64,000 nt of DNA from Elymus sibiricus (Eukaryota > Streptophyta > Magnoliopsida > Poales > Poaceae), in NCBI GenBank assembly GCA_039707655.1, contig CM077664.1, positions 202,238,195-202,302,194 on the forward strand. Reading direction: 5' to 3'. The notes below the pieces were generated by a model. The model was not told the origin of the DNA. It saw nothing but the letters and a program-made list of their open reading frames with translations, and did not search any database. Below are positions 46,301-57,668 of this stretch, one piece after another. The position numbers and the translations under genes are program-made. The first letter of the stretch is position 1; every line of letters begins with the position of its first letter.

Positions 46301-46423
46301 TCAATGTATCAGGCAATTGCTTCAATTCAAATACAGGGTCACCCTTAGGTGGAGGAGGGCCTCCAAGAGTTTCAATAGGCAAATTGTGTTTAAGGATAGG
46401 TGGATGATCAAAGAACATCCTAT
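43389..46423 (-). pseudogene. F pol (RT, RNase H, integrase), four in-frame stops
   Basis: A single minus-strand frame runs from the cut at 46423 to TGA 43389-43391 without any frameshift. Stops interrupt it at 45816, 45333, 45111 and 43575 (low coordinates). Order: RT (YRMVIDFRKLNKAT, MPFGLCNAPATFQRCM, catalytic FMDDFSVYG), RNase H ([37 protein letters not shown]), integrase zinc finger ([12 protein letters not shown]...CDECQR), then the D,D-E core ([25 protein letters not shown]) and a C-terminal DNA-binding part ([16 protein letters not shown]). These enzymes copy and integrate the element. The G copy has Glu codons where two of the F stops lie. Confidence 0.9.
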
Positions 46424-47424
46424 TGATGACCCACAAGTATAGGGGATCAATCGTAGTCCTTTCAATAAGTAAGAGTGTCGAACCCAACGAGGAGCAGAAG
46501 GAAATGACAAGCGGTTTTCAGCAAGGTATTTTCTGCAAGCACTGAAATTATCGGTAACGAGTAGTTTGATAGCAAGATAATTTGTAACAAGTGACAAGTA
46601 GCAATAGTAACAAAGAGTGCAGCAAGGTGGCCTAATCCTTTTTATAGCAAAGGACAAGCCGGAACGATCTCTTATAATAAGCAAAGTGTTCTCGAGGACA
46701 CATGGGAATTTCATCTAGTCACTTTCATCATGTTGGTTTGATTCGCGTTCGCTACTTTGATAATTGGATATGTGGGTGGACCGGTGCTTGGGTGCTGTTC
46801 TTACTTGAACAAGCCTCCCACTTATGATTACCCCCTCTCGCAAGCATCTGCAACTACGAAAGAAGAATTAAGATAACTCTAACCATAGCATTAAACATAT
46901 GGATCCAAATCAGCCCCTTACGGAATAGCGCATAAACTAGGGTTTAAGCTTCTGTCACTCTAGCAACCCATCATCTAATTACTACTCCACAATGCATTCC
47001 CTTAGGCCCAAAGATGGTGAAGTGTCATGTAGTTGACGTTCACATGACACCACTAAGAGAATCAACAACAAACATATCATCAAAATATCGAACGAATACC
47101 AAATTCACATGATTACTTATGACAAGACTTCTCCCATGTCCTCAAGAACAAAAGTAACTACTCACAACTCATCTTCATGTCCAAGATCAGAGGGGTATTA
47201 AATAGCATATTAGATCTGAACATATAATCTTCCACCAAATAAACCAACTAGCATCAACTACAAGATGTAATTAACACTACTAGCAACCCACTAGTACCAA
47301 TCTGAGGTTTTGAGACAAAGATTGAATACAAGAGATGAACTAGGGTTTGAGATGAGATGGTGCTATATTGATTAAAAACACTATAAATAATAGTTGGAAA
47401 ACATGATGCAAAATGGACGTATCA
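46424..47424 (-). repeat. G 3' LTR, internally deleted (1001 bp)
   Basis: Homologous to the F LTR at both ends, but lacks about 517 bp (equivalent to 40500-41016 of F). The junction GATGGTG/CTATATTG shares GTG with both deletion edges. The lost part includes the TATA box and the GC inverted repeat, so this LTR has no promoter. Confidence 0.85.
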
Positions 47425-48975
47425 ACTCCCCCAAGCTTAGACCTCGCTTGTCCTCAAGCGAAAGCCGATATCGATAATCATGTCCACATGTTTAGAGAGA
47501 GAGGTGTCGATAAAAACAAAATACGGACATAGTAGCATCATGATCATTATTATAACAGCAATATTTATTATCATAAAATCTGTCATGAGCACGTAACAAT
47601 CCATCACAACAATGAAGTATAAGGCATAAACTTTTTTGAAAACTAACAAACTATGTTCTCAGTCAACAATGCAATTGCAATTCATCATATTTCCAGGAAG
47701 GGTCTCATGTAGGAGCTTTTTAGCAAGTCCACATACTCAACCATCATATAGTCTTGTATGATTGCTAACACTCACAACATATATATGGAGCAAAAAATTT
47801 CAGCCAGACACATAGAAATACAGGGGCTTATAATTCCGCCTCCCAACTTATTCACCTCAAGGGTGATGTCAACAATAATAACGCATGATCACTCATATCC
47901 AACTGGATATATATGCCTAGATCTTTCCCCAGCACATGATGCTTGCAAAAGAGAAAAATAAAAAGGAATAGAGGATAACACTATTGACTCTTGCAAAAAA
48001 AGTAAATACATAAAAGTAAAAGATAGGCCCTTCGCAGAGGGAAGCAGAGGTTGTCATGCACTTTTTGTTGTTGGATGCACAAGCTCTTAATGCAAATGAA
48101 CGTCACTTTATATTGCCCCTTGTGATAGCAACCTTTATTATGCAGTCCGTCGCTTTTATTTCTTTACCATCACAAGTTCGTACAAAGCTTATTTTCCCTT
48201 ACAATAAAAGTTCATACATATTTAGAGGCAATTTTTATTGCTTTTTGCACCGATGACAACTTACTTGAAGGATCTTATTCAATCCATAGGTAGATATAGT
48301 GACCTCTCTTGACATGAAACTGGGTTTAAGGGTTTTGGATGCACAAGTAGTATCTCTACTTGGTGCGGATTTTTGGCTAGCAAAGATATTGAGCAAGCAC
48401 CACATGTTGAAGGATCTATGACAATATAACTTCTATGTGAATATAAGCAAACATAATTCATTACGTTGTCTTCCTTGTCCAACGTCAACAATTTGACATA
48501 AAATAATTAATGGGGGCTCACAATCACAAAAGATGTCCAAGATAGTATATTTGCATGTGAATCTTCTCTTCCCTATTAATTTTTTCATGAATTGCATCAT
48601 TGACCAATGCTATGTTTGTTAACTTTCAATAAATTTTACCACTTATACTTTTCTTTATGTAATGTCATTACCTTCCATAAGATTAGCATATGATCTTTTT
48701 CATTATTTTCATTGCTAGGATTGAAACATAAAAGTAAAGAAGCAAAAACTCAAACTACTCTTTATTATATAACTCTCAACTCAATTACATAGATAGGTAG
48801 ATCACGAAACTAGCACTCGAAAACAGATCATACTAAACTTTTATGCAACTAAATCACGAAATCACTAAGGATCGAACTAAAAATAGGTAAAGATAATAAA
48901 AGTGATGGTGATACGATACCGGGGCACCTCCCCCAAGCTTGGCACAAGCCAAGGGGAGTGCCCATACCCATGTGC
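47425..48975 (-). other. G 3' untranslated region
   Basis: Non-coding, collinear with F 41078-42625. No supported ORF. Confidence 0.6.
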
Positions 48976-49389
48976 TCAAGTTTCCTTCTTCGGTGATGGT
49001 GGTGGTGATGAAGTGGCGAGCTTGTCCTTCAGCTTTAGCAGATACTCCAATTTACGGTTGATGCTCCGAAGGGCGATGTTTTGCTCTTCCAACAAAATAA
49101 CTTCATGAGTGAGAGATGTATTCTGAGCACTAACTATTTCAAAGACTCTTAGGGCTTCAATTACGGATAGGGGAAGATGATCATAGAGGGGTTGAAGGAT
49201 ATCTCCCTTCTCTGCAGCCTCCTCCATGGGGATAACTTCCCCTCCTTCCGGAGCCTGGGTTCCCGCAACTTCCTCGACCTTGTCCTCCTTGCCATTGTCT
49301 GCCTCCCCCGATGACCACTCGTAGTAGACCTCGCTGTAGGGGCGTTTGCCCGGCGATGGTTGCACAATACGGAGCCTTCGGGGAGCCAT
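48976..49389 (-). CDS. G small 3' ORF, intact, 137 aa, coiled-coil protein
   Basis: ATG at 49389 (MAPRRLRIVQPSPGKRPY) to stop at 48976-48978, no interruption. The N-terminus is basic, the middle acidic (SSGEADNGKEDKVEEVAG, IPMEEAAEKGD), followed by a helical part with regular Leu/Ile/Val (LPLSVIEALRVFEIV, HEVILLEEQNIALRSI, LEYLLKLKDKL) that should form a coiled coil, and a Ser/Pro tail. It is the only uninterrupted gene of G and is conserved with F. It lies downstream of integrase with its own upstream GC inverted repeat and a weak TATA-like TTTATATCC (about 49475). Function unknown; a nucleocapsid-assembly or transcript-binding role is possible but unsupported. It has no signal peptide or membrane segment, so it is not envelope-like. 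Confidence 0.6.
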   Translation of the reverse strand: MAPRRLRIVQPSPGKRPYSEVYYEWSSGEADNGKEDKVEEVAGTQAPEGGEVIPMEEAAEKGDILQPLYDHLPLSVIEALRVFEIVSAQNTSLTHEVILLEEQNIALRSINRKLEYLLKLKDKLATSSPPPSPKKET

Positions 49390-49541
49390 GGCGATCTAGA
49401 TCTGTCAGAAAAATAGCACGAAACAAGAACAGAGGAGATTTCTGTGATACGGTGGTCAAAACGTCCGGATATAAAGAATTTTTATCTTGCAAAACAAGTA
49501 ATCCAGGAGAAAACAGAGTCGGGAAGGCTCACGAGGGGCCC

Positions 49542-49590
49542 ACGAGCCACCAGGGCGCGCCAGGGGTGGTGGCGCGCCTTGGTGCCTCGT
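49542..49590 (-). promoter_or_regulatory. Internal GC inverted repeat before the G 3' ORF
   Basis: Arms ACGAGCCACCAGGGCGCGCC (49542-49561) and GGCGCGCCTTGGTGCCTCGT (49571-49590), 18 of 20 positions paired. About 150 bp upstream of the ATG at 49389. Confidence 0.55.
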
Positions 49591-49750
49591 GTGCACCTCA
49601 TGGGTCCCCTCGTCTGTTTCTTATTTTTGTATTTTTCTAATATTCCAAAACTGACAGAAAGTATTTTTATGGAATTTTTGGAGTCAATTTACTTACCGTA
49701 TCACGTACCTCTTCCTTTTAAGGGTTCTGGAGTGTTTTGAAAGGTCTCTC

Positions 49751-51624
49751 TTATGTATTCCACGGTGTAATTGTTTCAATAATATTAGTTTCAACATTAA
49801 TGGGAGTACCTGAAATATAATGCTTAATTCTTTGCCCATTCACCACTCTCGGATTAGTGCCTTCGAAGTTGTTTATTTTGATTGCCCTGGAGCGATAAAC
49901 TTCTTCGATGATATACGGTCCTTCCCATTTAGAGAGGAGTTTTCCTGCAAAGAATCTCAAACGAGAATTGTACAATAGAACTTGCTCACCCACTTTGAAT
50001 TCCCATTTTTGAATTCTTCTATCATGCCATCTTTTATCTTTTTCTTTAAAAAATTTGGCATTTTCATAAGCTTGGGTTCTCCATTCATCTAATGAGCTAA
50101 TATCAAACAACCTCTTTTCACCGGCAAGTTTAAAATCATAATTGAGTTCTTTAATTGCCCAATATGCTTTATGTTCTAACTCAAAAGGTAAATGACATGC
50201 TTTTCCATAAACCATTTTATAAGGAGACATACCCATAGGATTTTTATATGCAGTTCTATAAGCCCATAATGCATCGTCAAGTTTCTTAAACCAATTCCTT
50301 CTAGATCTATTGACGGTTTTTTGCAAAATTAACTTTATTTCTCTATTGCTCAATTCTACTTGACCACTAGATTGAGGGTGATAGGGAGATGCAATTCTGT
50401 GGTTGACATCATATTTAGCAAGCAGTTTACGGAATGCACCATGAATAAAATGTGAACCACCATCAGTCATTAAATATCTAGGGACTCCAAACCTCGGGAA
50501 AATAACTTCTTTAAGCATTTTAATAGAAGTGTTATGATCAGCACTACTAGTTGGAATAGCTTCTACCCACTTAGTAACATAATCAACAGTAACTAAAATA
50601 TTAGTATACCCATTGGATTTAGGAAAAGGTCCCATATAATCAAATCCCCAAACATCAAATGGTTCAATAGCAAGTGAATAATTCATAGGCATTTCCTGAC
50701 ATCTACCAACATTACCAATTCTTTGACATTCATCACAAGATAAGACAAACTTACAAGCATCCTTGAAAAGAGTAGGCCAATAAAAACCAGATTGTAATAC
50801 CATGTGTGCAGTTCTGTCTCCCGCATAGTGTCCTCCGTAAGCCTCAGAATGACACCTCCGTAGGATTTGTTCCTGTTCATGCTCAGGTATACAACGTCCA
50901 ATAATACCATCTACTACTTCTTTATAAAGATATGGATCATCCCAAAAGTAATGTCTTAAATCATAGAAGAACTTTTTCTTTTGTTGGTATGTGAAACTAG
51001 GTGGTCTGAATTTAGCAACAATTTAATTAGCATAGTCTGCATACCAAGGAGTATTACGAGAAGCATTTATGACAGCTAATTGTTCATCAGGAAAATCATC
51101 ATTAATAGGAAGTGGGTCATTAAGAACATTTTCCATTCTAGACAAATTATCTGCTACGGGATTCTCAGCTCCCTTTCTATCAATAATATGCAAGTCAAAT
51201 TCTTGTAGCAATAGAACCCACCTAATGAGTCTAGGTTTAGCATCTTTCTTTTCCATAAGATATTTAATAGCAGCATGATCGGTGTGAACAGTTACTTTAG
51301 AATCAACTATGTTAGATCTGAATATATCACATGCAAACACAACTGCTAGAAATTCTTTCTCAGTAGTAGCATAATTTCTTTGGGCACTGTCTAGAGTTTT
51401 ACTAGCATAATGGATAACATTTAATTTCTTATCAAGTCTCTGTCCTAGAACAGCACCAACAGCATAATCACTAGCATCACACATAATTTTAAAAGGCAAG
51501 TTCCAATCAGGTGGTTGAACAATAGGTGCAGTGGTTAAGGCTTTCTTAAGTGTTTCAAAGGCTTCTACACAATCATCATCAAAAACAAATGGAACATCTT
51601 TTTGCGAGAGATTGGTGAGAGGTC
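49751..51624 (-). pseudogene. G pol part one (RNase H end and integrase)
   Basis: Continues G pol from the E1 insertion point (51624, just after the RT thumb, in RPLTNL) to about 49751. RNase H motifs ([38 protein letters not shown]) and integrase ([34 protein letters not shown]) are present in one frame. TAA at 51023-51025 (after YADYAN) interrupts it, and near 49760 the C-terminal end diverges from F by a frameshift. Confidence 0.85.
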
Positions 51625-53191
51625 TACTACTTGTAGCTTGCGTTGGTATTATCCCCAAAGAGGAAGGGATGATGCAGCACAGTAGAGATAAGTATTTCCC
51701 TCAGTTATGAAACCAAGGTTATCGAACCAGTAGGAGAATCATGCAACACCTCGTTAGCAGCACCTGCACACAAACAACAAATCCTTGCACCCAACGCAAA
51801 CGAGAGGTTGTCAATCTCTCGGCGGTTAATTGCAAGATTAAATTGTATGTGATAGATAGATAGATAGATTGAAACAAAAATACGAAATAAAATAAATAAA
51901 AGAAAATGCCAGCAATATTTTTAGGGTTTTAGTAATATGATTTTGATAGACCCGGGGGCCATAAGTTTCACTAGAGGCTTCTCTCAAGAAAATAGCATAT
52001 GGTTGGTAGACAAATTACTGTTGGGCAATTGATAGAAAAGCAAATAATCATGACGATATCCAAGGCAATGATCATGTATATAGGCATCACGTCCAATACA
52101 GGTAGACCGACTCCTGCATGCATCTACTACTATTACTCCACACATCGACCGCTATCCAGCATGCATCTAGTGTATTAAGTCCATAAGAACGGAGTAACGC
52201 CTTAAGAACGATGACATGATGTAGACAAGATAAACTCATGTATGAATAAACCACATCTTTTTACCCTTAGTAGCAACGATACATACGTGTCGTGTCCCTT
52301 TCTGTCACTGTGATTGAGCACCACAAGATCGAACTCACTACAAAGCACCTCTTCCCATGGCAAGATAAATCAATCTAGTTGGCCAAACCAAATCAATAGA
52401 TCGGAGAAGAAATACGAGGCTATAATAATCATGCATAAACGAGTGCAGCAAAGACTCAAATAATTTCATGGATAATCTTATCATAAACTCACAATTCATC
52501 GGATCCCAACAAACACACCGCAAAAAGTGATTACATCAGATAGAACTCCAAGAACATCGACGAGAACATTGTATTGAAGATCAAAAAGAGAGAAGAACCC
52601 ATCTAGTTACTGCCTATGGACCCGAAGGTCTGTGGTAAACTACTCACGCATCATCGGAAGGGCAGCAAGGTTGATGTAGAACCCCTCCGTGATCGATTCC
52701 CCCTCCGGCAGATTACCGGAGAAGGACCCCAGATGGGATCTCTCTGGAACAGAAACTTGCGGCGGCGGAAAAAGTATTTCATGGACTCTCCTGATGGTTT
52801 CTGGTTTTTTCTGAATTTATAGTGGAAGAATTAGGTCAAACGGAGCTGGGTGGGCCCCACGAGGTACCAGGGCGCGCCACCCCCCCTGGGGCGCGCCCTG
52901 GTGCCTCGTGGCCCACTCCTTCATCTTCTGGCCCACTCCCGAAGCTTCTAGTGTTTATCTTGTCCAATAAAAAATCTCCAAAAAGTTTCGTGGCATTTGG
53001 ACTTCGTTTGGTATTGATTTTCTGTAAAACAAAAACAGGGCAGAAAACAGCAACTGGCATTGGGCACTAGGTTAATAGGTTAGTCTCCAAAAATGATATA
53101 TAATTGCTGTAAATGATTATAAAAACATCCAAGATTGATATTATAACAGCATGGAACAATCAAAAATTATAGATACGTTCGAGACGTATCA
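51625..53191 (-). repeat. E1 3' LTR, 1567 bp
   Basis: Minus strand TGATACGTCTCGAACGTATC (53191) to CTACAAGTAGTA (51625); the last dinucleotide is TA where CA is expected. TATAAATTC at 52821-52813. It keeps a 12-bp stretch (near 51967-51980) that the 5' LTR has lost. Confidence 0.9.
52859..52909 (-). promoter_or_regulatory. GC inverted repeat upstream of the TATA box, E1 3' LTR
   Basis: Arms ACGAGGTACCAGGGCGCGCC (52859-52878) and GGCGCGCCCTGGTGCCTCGT (52890-52909): 19 of 20 pairs plus one G-T, 11-nt loop. It ends 38 bp from the T of TATAAATTC. Confidence 0.65.
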
Positions 53192-55608
53192 GCATCCCCA
53201 AGCTTAATTCCTGCTCGTCCTCGAGTAGGTAAATGATAAAAAGCAATAGTCTCTAATTTGACATGAAGATATAAATACTCAAGCATGCTAACAAGCAACC
53301 ATGTCTTTCAAAATATCAACGCTAAAGAAAGTTATCCCTAGCCCATTATGCTCAATCATTGATCCATTCATGAAACACACTCAAATATTAGTTACGTCCA
53401 ATGCACAAGTATGACAATAGTGATCTCTAGTTGGTGCTTTTGTAAGAGAAGATGGAGACTCAAAAATAATAAAAATTGCATAAAAGTAAATAGATAGGCC
53501 CTTCGCAGAGGGAAGCAGAGATTTGTCAAATGTGCCAGAGCTCAAAGCTGAAATTAAAGAGATAAAAATATTTTGAGAGGCATGCTTTTCCTGTCAACGA
53601 AAACGACCGAGAATTCCCAATATTTTCCATGCTAGACACATCATAGGTGGTTCCCAAACAGAAAGTAAAGTTTATTTCCTTTCCACCATTCTTTCACAAT
53701 CCATGGCTAGCCGTATCCACAGGTGCCCTCCATACCAACACTTTCCAAGGAATTTTTTTTTATTAATTTGATTTCATGTGGGACTGGGCATCCCTATTAC
53801 CAACCATTCTCTCGTGCAATGACAAGTGAATAAACACTCATCGTGGGAATAACACACCTAGCATGAAAAATAATGGCTACCCCCTGCCGCTTCATGAGCG
53901 GTACGGGCACACAAAACGGAAAATTATTTTGAAAATTAGAGTTGGCACACGCAAATTTACTTGGAACGGCATTGAAATACCGCATATAGGTAGATATAGT
54001 GGACTCATTTGGCACAACTTGGGTTTAAGGATTTTGGATGCACAAGCAGTATTTCCGCTTAGTACAAATGAAGGCTTGCAAAAGATTGAGAAGTAACCAA
54101 CCAAAAAACTAAAACGGTCATATACATGCATTGAACACAACTAACACCGAATAATGCACCATAAGTAGGATATAATTTCATTGCATAACTATTGACTTAA
54201 CGTGCATGCATAGGGAATCACAAACCTTAACACTAATATTCTTACTAAATCACAATTACTCACTAACATGACTCACATATTATCATTTCCATATCACAAA
54301 ACTATTGCAAGGAATCACACTTATCGTATCCAATGATCTATATGGAAGTTTTTATTTATATCCCTCTTGAATATTCATCACTTTGGGACCAACTTCTTAT
54401 CTTGTGCAAATTACCGTTACTATCATCAACTCTCAAAAAGATTTAAGTGAAGCATGGGAGTGCAAATATTTCTTCAAAATTTCAATCTTATCAATTCTCA
54501 AAATAATATAAGTGAAGCATGAGAATTCATTTCTTCAAAATTTTAATCTACTCTCAAAATAATATAAGTGAAGCATGAGAGTTTATTTCTTCAAAATTTA
54601 TCCACCACCGTGCTCAAAAAGATTTAAGTGAAGCACTAGAGCAACTGCCTACCTCAAAAAATTTAAGTGAAGCACATAGAGTATTCTAACAAATGATGAT
54701 AAACGTGTGGCTCTCTCAAGATAGGTGTGTTCAGCAAAGATGATTGTGACAAACTAAAAGGAAAACAAAGAAAAGACTCATATAATACAAGATGCTCCAA
54801 GCAAAACTCATATCATGTGACGAATAAAAATATAGCTCCAAGTAAAATTACCGATGGTTGGTAGAAGAAAGAGGGGATGCCTTTCGGGGCATCCCCAAGC
54901 TTAGACGCTTGAGTCTTCCTTGAATATTACCTTGGGGTGCCTCGGGCATCCCCAATCTTAGGCTTTTACTACTCCTTATTCCTTCATCCATCGTGATCTC
55001 ACCCAAAACTTGAAAACTTCAATCGCACAAAACTCAACAAAACCTTCGTGAGATCCGTTAGTATAACAAAATAAATCACTACTATAAGTGCTGTTGCAAA
55101 CCCATTAATATTTTATTTTTTCATTATACCTACTGTACTCTAACTTCACCATGGCTTATACCCCCCGATACAATCCATAGATTCATCAAAACAAGCAAGT
55201 AGTGCATCAGAAACAGAATCTGTCAAAAACAGAATAGTCTGTAGAAATCTGAATTATGGTCATACTTCTGTAACTCCAAAAATTCTGAAACATTACGACA
55301 ACGTGCGCAATTCATATACCAATACTGTGTAAAAATTTCAGATTTTTCTGACGCTCCAGTACAAAAACAAAATTCGGGCACTGGACGCAAAGCTATCTGT
55401 TTTCCAAACAGCATCAATTATATTATCTTCCAAATCTTCATAAAGGCTTTACTTGGCACAAAAACTAATTAAAAACACAAAAACACAATCATACCAGTAG
55501 CATGACAGTGAAAACACACAATAACAGAAAAAAAATTATTTTATTCATTGGGTTGCCTCCCAACAAGCGCTATTGTTTTATGCCCCTAGCTAGGCATAAT
55601 GCATAGTT
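53192..55608 (-). other. E1 3' untranslated region
   Basis: Non-coding. The outer part (54180-55290) matches E0. The inner part (about 53440-54110) does not, and instead matches parts of E2 and F 3' regions. Short AAGTGAAGCA(T/C) repeats recur at about 54440-54670. Confidence 0.6.
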
Positions 55609-56019
55609 TCAAGTGTTGTCATCTTTCAAGTTGATTCCATAAGTGGCCCTCATAATTGATTCATATGGTGCTTTAATTCTTTTCCTAGGGAAATGCTCCA
55701 TACCCTTCTTTAATGGAAACTAAAACTTTATATTCCCTTCTTTCATATCAATAACGGCACCTATAGTTTGTAAGAACGGTCTACCAAGTATTATGGGGCA
55801 AGAAGAATTGCATTCAATACCAAGAACAATAAAATCAACGGGCACATAGTTCCTATTTGCAAGAATAAGAACATCATTAATTCTACCCAAAGGCTTTTTA
55901 ATAGTAGAATCTGCCAAGTGCAAATTAAGAGAACATTCATCTATATTGGTGAGACCTAGCACATCACATAAAGATTTTGGAATTGTGGAAATGCTAGCAC
56001 CCAAATCACATAAAGCATT
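55609..56019 (-). pseudogene. E1 protease domain (part after the LINE)
   Basis: Reads LCDLGASISTIPKSL (56019 downward) with the catalytic DLGAS motif, then the typical CPIILGRPFLQTIGAVIDM. TAG at 55720-55722 interrupts it; the same frame continues to TGA 55609-55611 (MEHFPRKRIKAPYESIM). The reading frame ends here with no RT after it, which is why E1 is called gag-protease only. Confidence 0.8.
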
Positions 56020-56053
<34 letters not shown>

Positions 56054-57668
56054 AGCCTTTAGTCCCAAACAAGTTGGGGTAGGCTAGAGGTGAAACCCAT
56101 AAGATCTCGCGACCAACTCATGGTTCTGGCACATGGATAGCAAGCTTCCACGCACCCCTGTCCATGGCTAGTTCTTTGGTGATGCTCCAATCCTTCAGGT
56201 CTCTCTTTACGGACTCTTCCCATGTCAAGTTCGGTCTACCCCGGCCTCTTTTGACATTATCAGCACGCTTTTGCCGTCCGCTATGTACTGGGGCTTCTGG
56301 AGGCCTGCGTTGAATATGTCCAAACCATCTCAGACGATGTTGGACAAGTTTCTCTTCAATTGGCGCTACCCCAACTCTATCTCGTATATCATCATTCCGG
56401 ATTCGGTCCTTCCTTGTGTGGCCACACATCCATCTCAACATGCGCATCTCCGCCACACCTAACTGTTGCACATGTCGCCTTTTAGTCGGCCAACACTCAG
56501 CGCCATACAACATTGCGGGTCGAACCGCCGTCCTATAGAACTTGCCTTTTAGCTTTTGTGGCACTCTCTTGTCACAGAGAATGCTAGAAGCTTGGCGCCA
56601 CTTCATCCATCTGGCTTTAATTCGATGGTTCACATCTTCATCGATATCCCCATCCTTCTGCAACATTGACCCCAAATATCGAAAGGTGTCCTTCTGCGGC
56701 ACCACCTGCCCATCAAGGCTAACATCCTCCTCCTCCTCGTGCCTAGTAGTACTGAAAGCGCACCTCATGTACTCGGTTTTAGTCCTACTAAGTCTAAAAC
56801 CTTTCGATTCCAAAGTTTGCCTCCATAACTCCAACTTCCTGTTGACCACCGTCCGACTCTCATCGACTAGCACCACATCGTCCGCAAAGAGCATACACCA
56901 TGGGATATCTCCTTGTATATCCCTTGTGACCTCATCCATCACCAAGGCAAAAAGATAAGGGCTCAAAGCCGACCCTTGATACAGTCCTATCTTAATCGGG
57001 AAGTCATCAGTGTCGCCATCACTTGTTCGAACACTTGTCACAACATTATCGTACATGTCCTTGATGAGGGTAATGTACTTTGCTGGGACTTTGTGTTTCT
57101 CCAAGGCCCACCACATAACATTCCGCGGTATCTTATCATAGGCCTTCTCCAAGTCAATGAACACCATATGCAGGTCCTTCTTTTGCTCCCTATATATCTC
57201 CATAAGTTGTCGTACCAAGAAAATGGCTTCCATGGTCGACCTCCCAGGCATGAAACCAAACTGATTTTTGGTCACGCTTGTCATTCTTCTTAAGCGGTGC
57301 TCAATGACTCTCTCCCATAGCTTCATTGTATGGCTCATCAGTTTAATTCCACGGTAATTAGTACAACTCTGAACATCCCCCTTGTTCTTGAAGATTGGTA
57401 CTAATATACTCCGTTTCCATTCTTCTGGCATCTTGTTTGTCCGAAAAATGAGGTTGAAAAGTTTGGTTAGCCATACTATCGCTATGTCCCCGAGGCCTCT
57501 CCACACCTCAATGGGGATACAATCAGGGCCCATCGTCTTGCCTCCTTTCATCCTCTTCAAAGCCTCCTTGACCTCCGACTCCTGGATTCGCCACACAAAA
57601 AGCCTGCTAGTATCAGCAAAGGAGTCGTCCAGATCAATGGTAGAGCTCTCACTCTCCCCATTGACAGT
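56020..57668 (-). mobile_element. 5'-truncated RTE-type LINE in E1
   Basis: A non-LTR element on the minus strand. An open frame from about 57668 to 56118 (about 515 codons) covers the reverse transcriptase: GGKTMGPDCIPIEVWRGLG, NYRGIKLMSHTMKLWERV, FGFMPGRSTMEAI, FIDLEKAYDKIPR, QGSALSPYLFALVMDEV, catalytic FADDVVLVDES, then the typical end (MLYGAECWPTKRRH, RMLRWMCGHTRKDRIR, LRWFGHIQRRPPEAP). No stop occurs, so the insertion may be young. The 3' end is a (TTG)n tail (CAA on the plus strand, 56020-56052), as in RTE-clade elements. The endonuclease part is missing. No clear target duplication: left flank ...AAGCATT, right flank TGCACTC.... Confidence 0.9.

Larger units (their letters stand above)
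39561..46423 (-). mobile_element. F: autonomous-type Ty3/gypsy element, 3' part
   Basis: Minus-strand element: 3' LTR (39561-41077), polypurine tract (AAGCTTGGGGGAG on the minus strand, 41078-41092), 3' untranslated region, small 3' ORF and pol. Pol is cut at 46423 by the LTR of G, so gag, protease and 5' LTR of F lie beyond the window. It inserted into E4 gag. The LTR resembles the Sabrina-type family starting TGATACGTCCATTTTGC. Confidence 0.85.
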
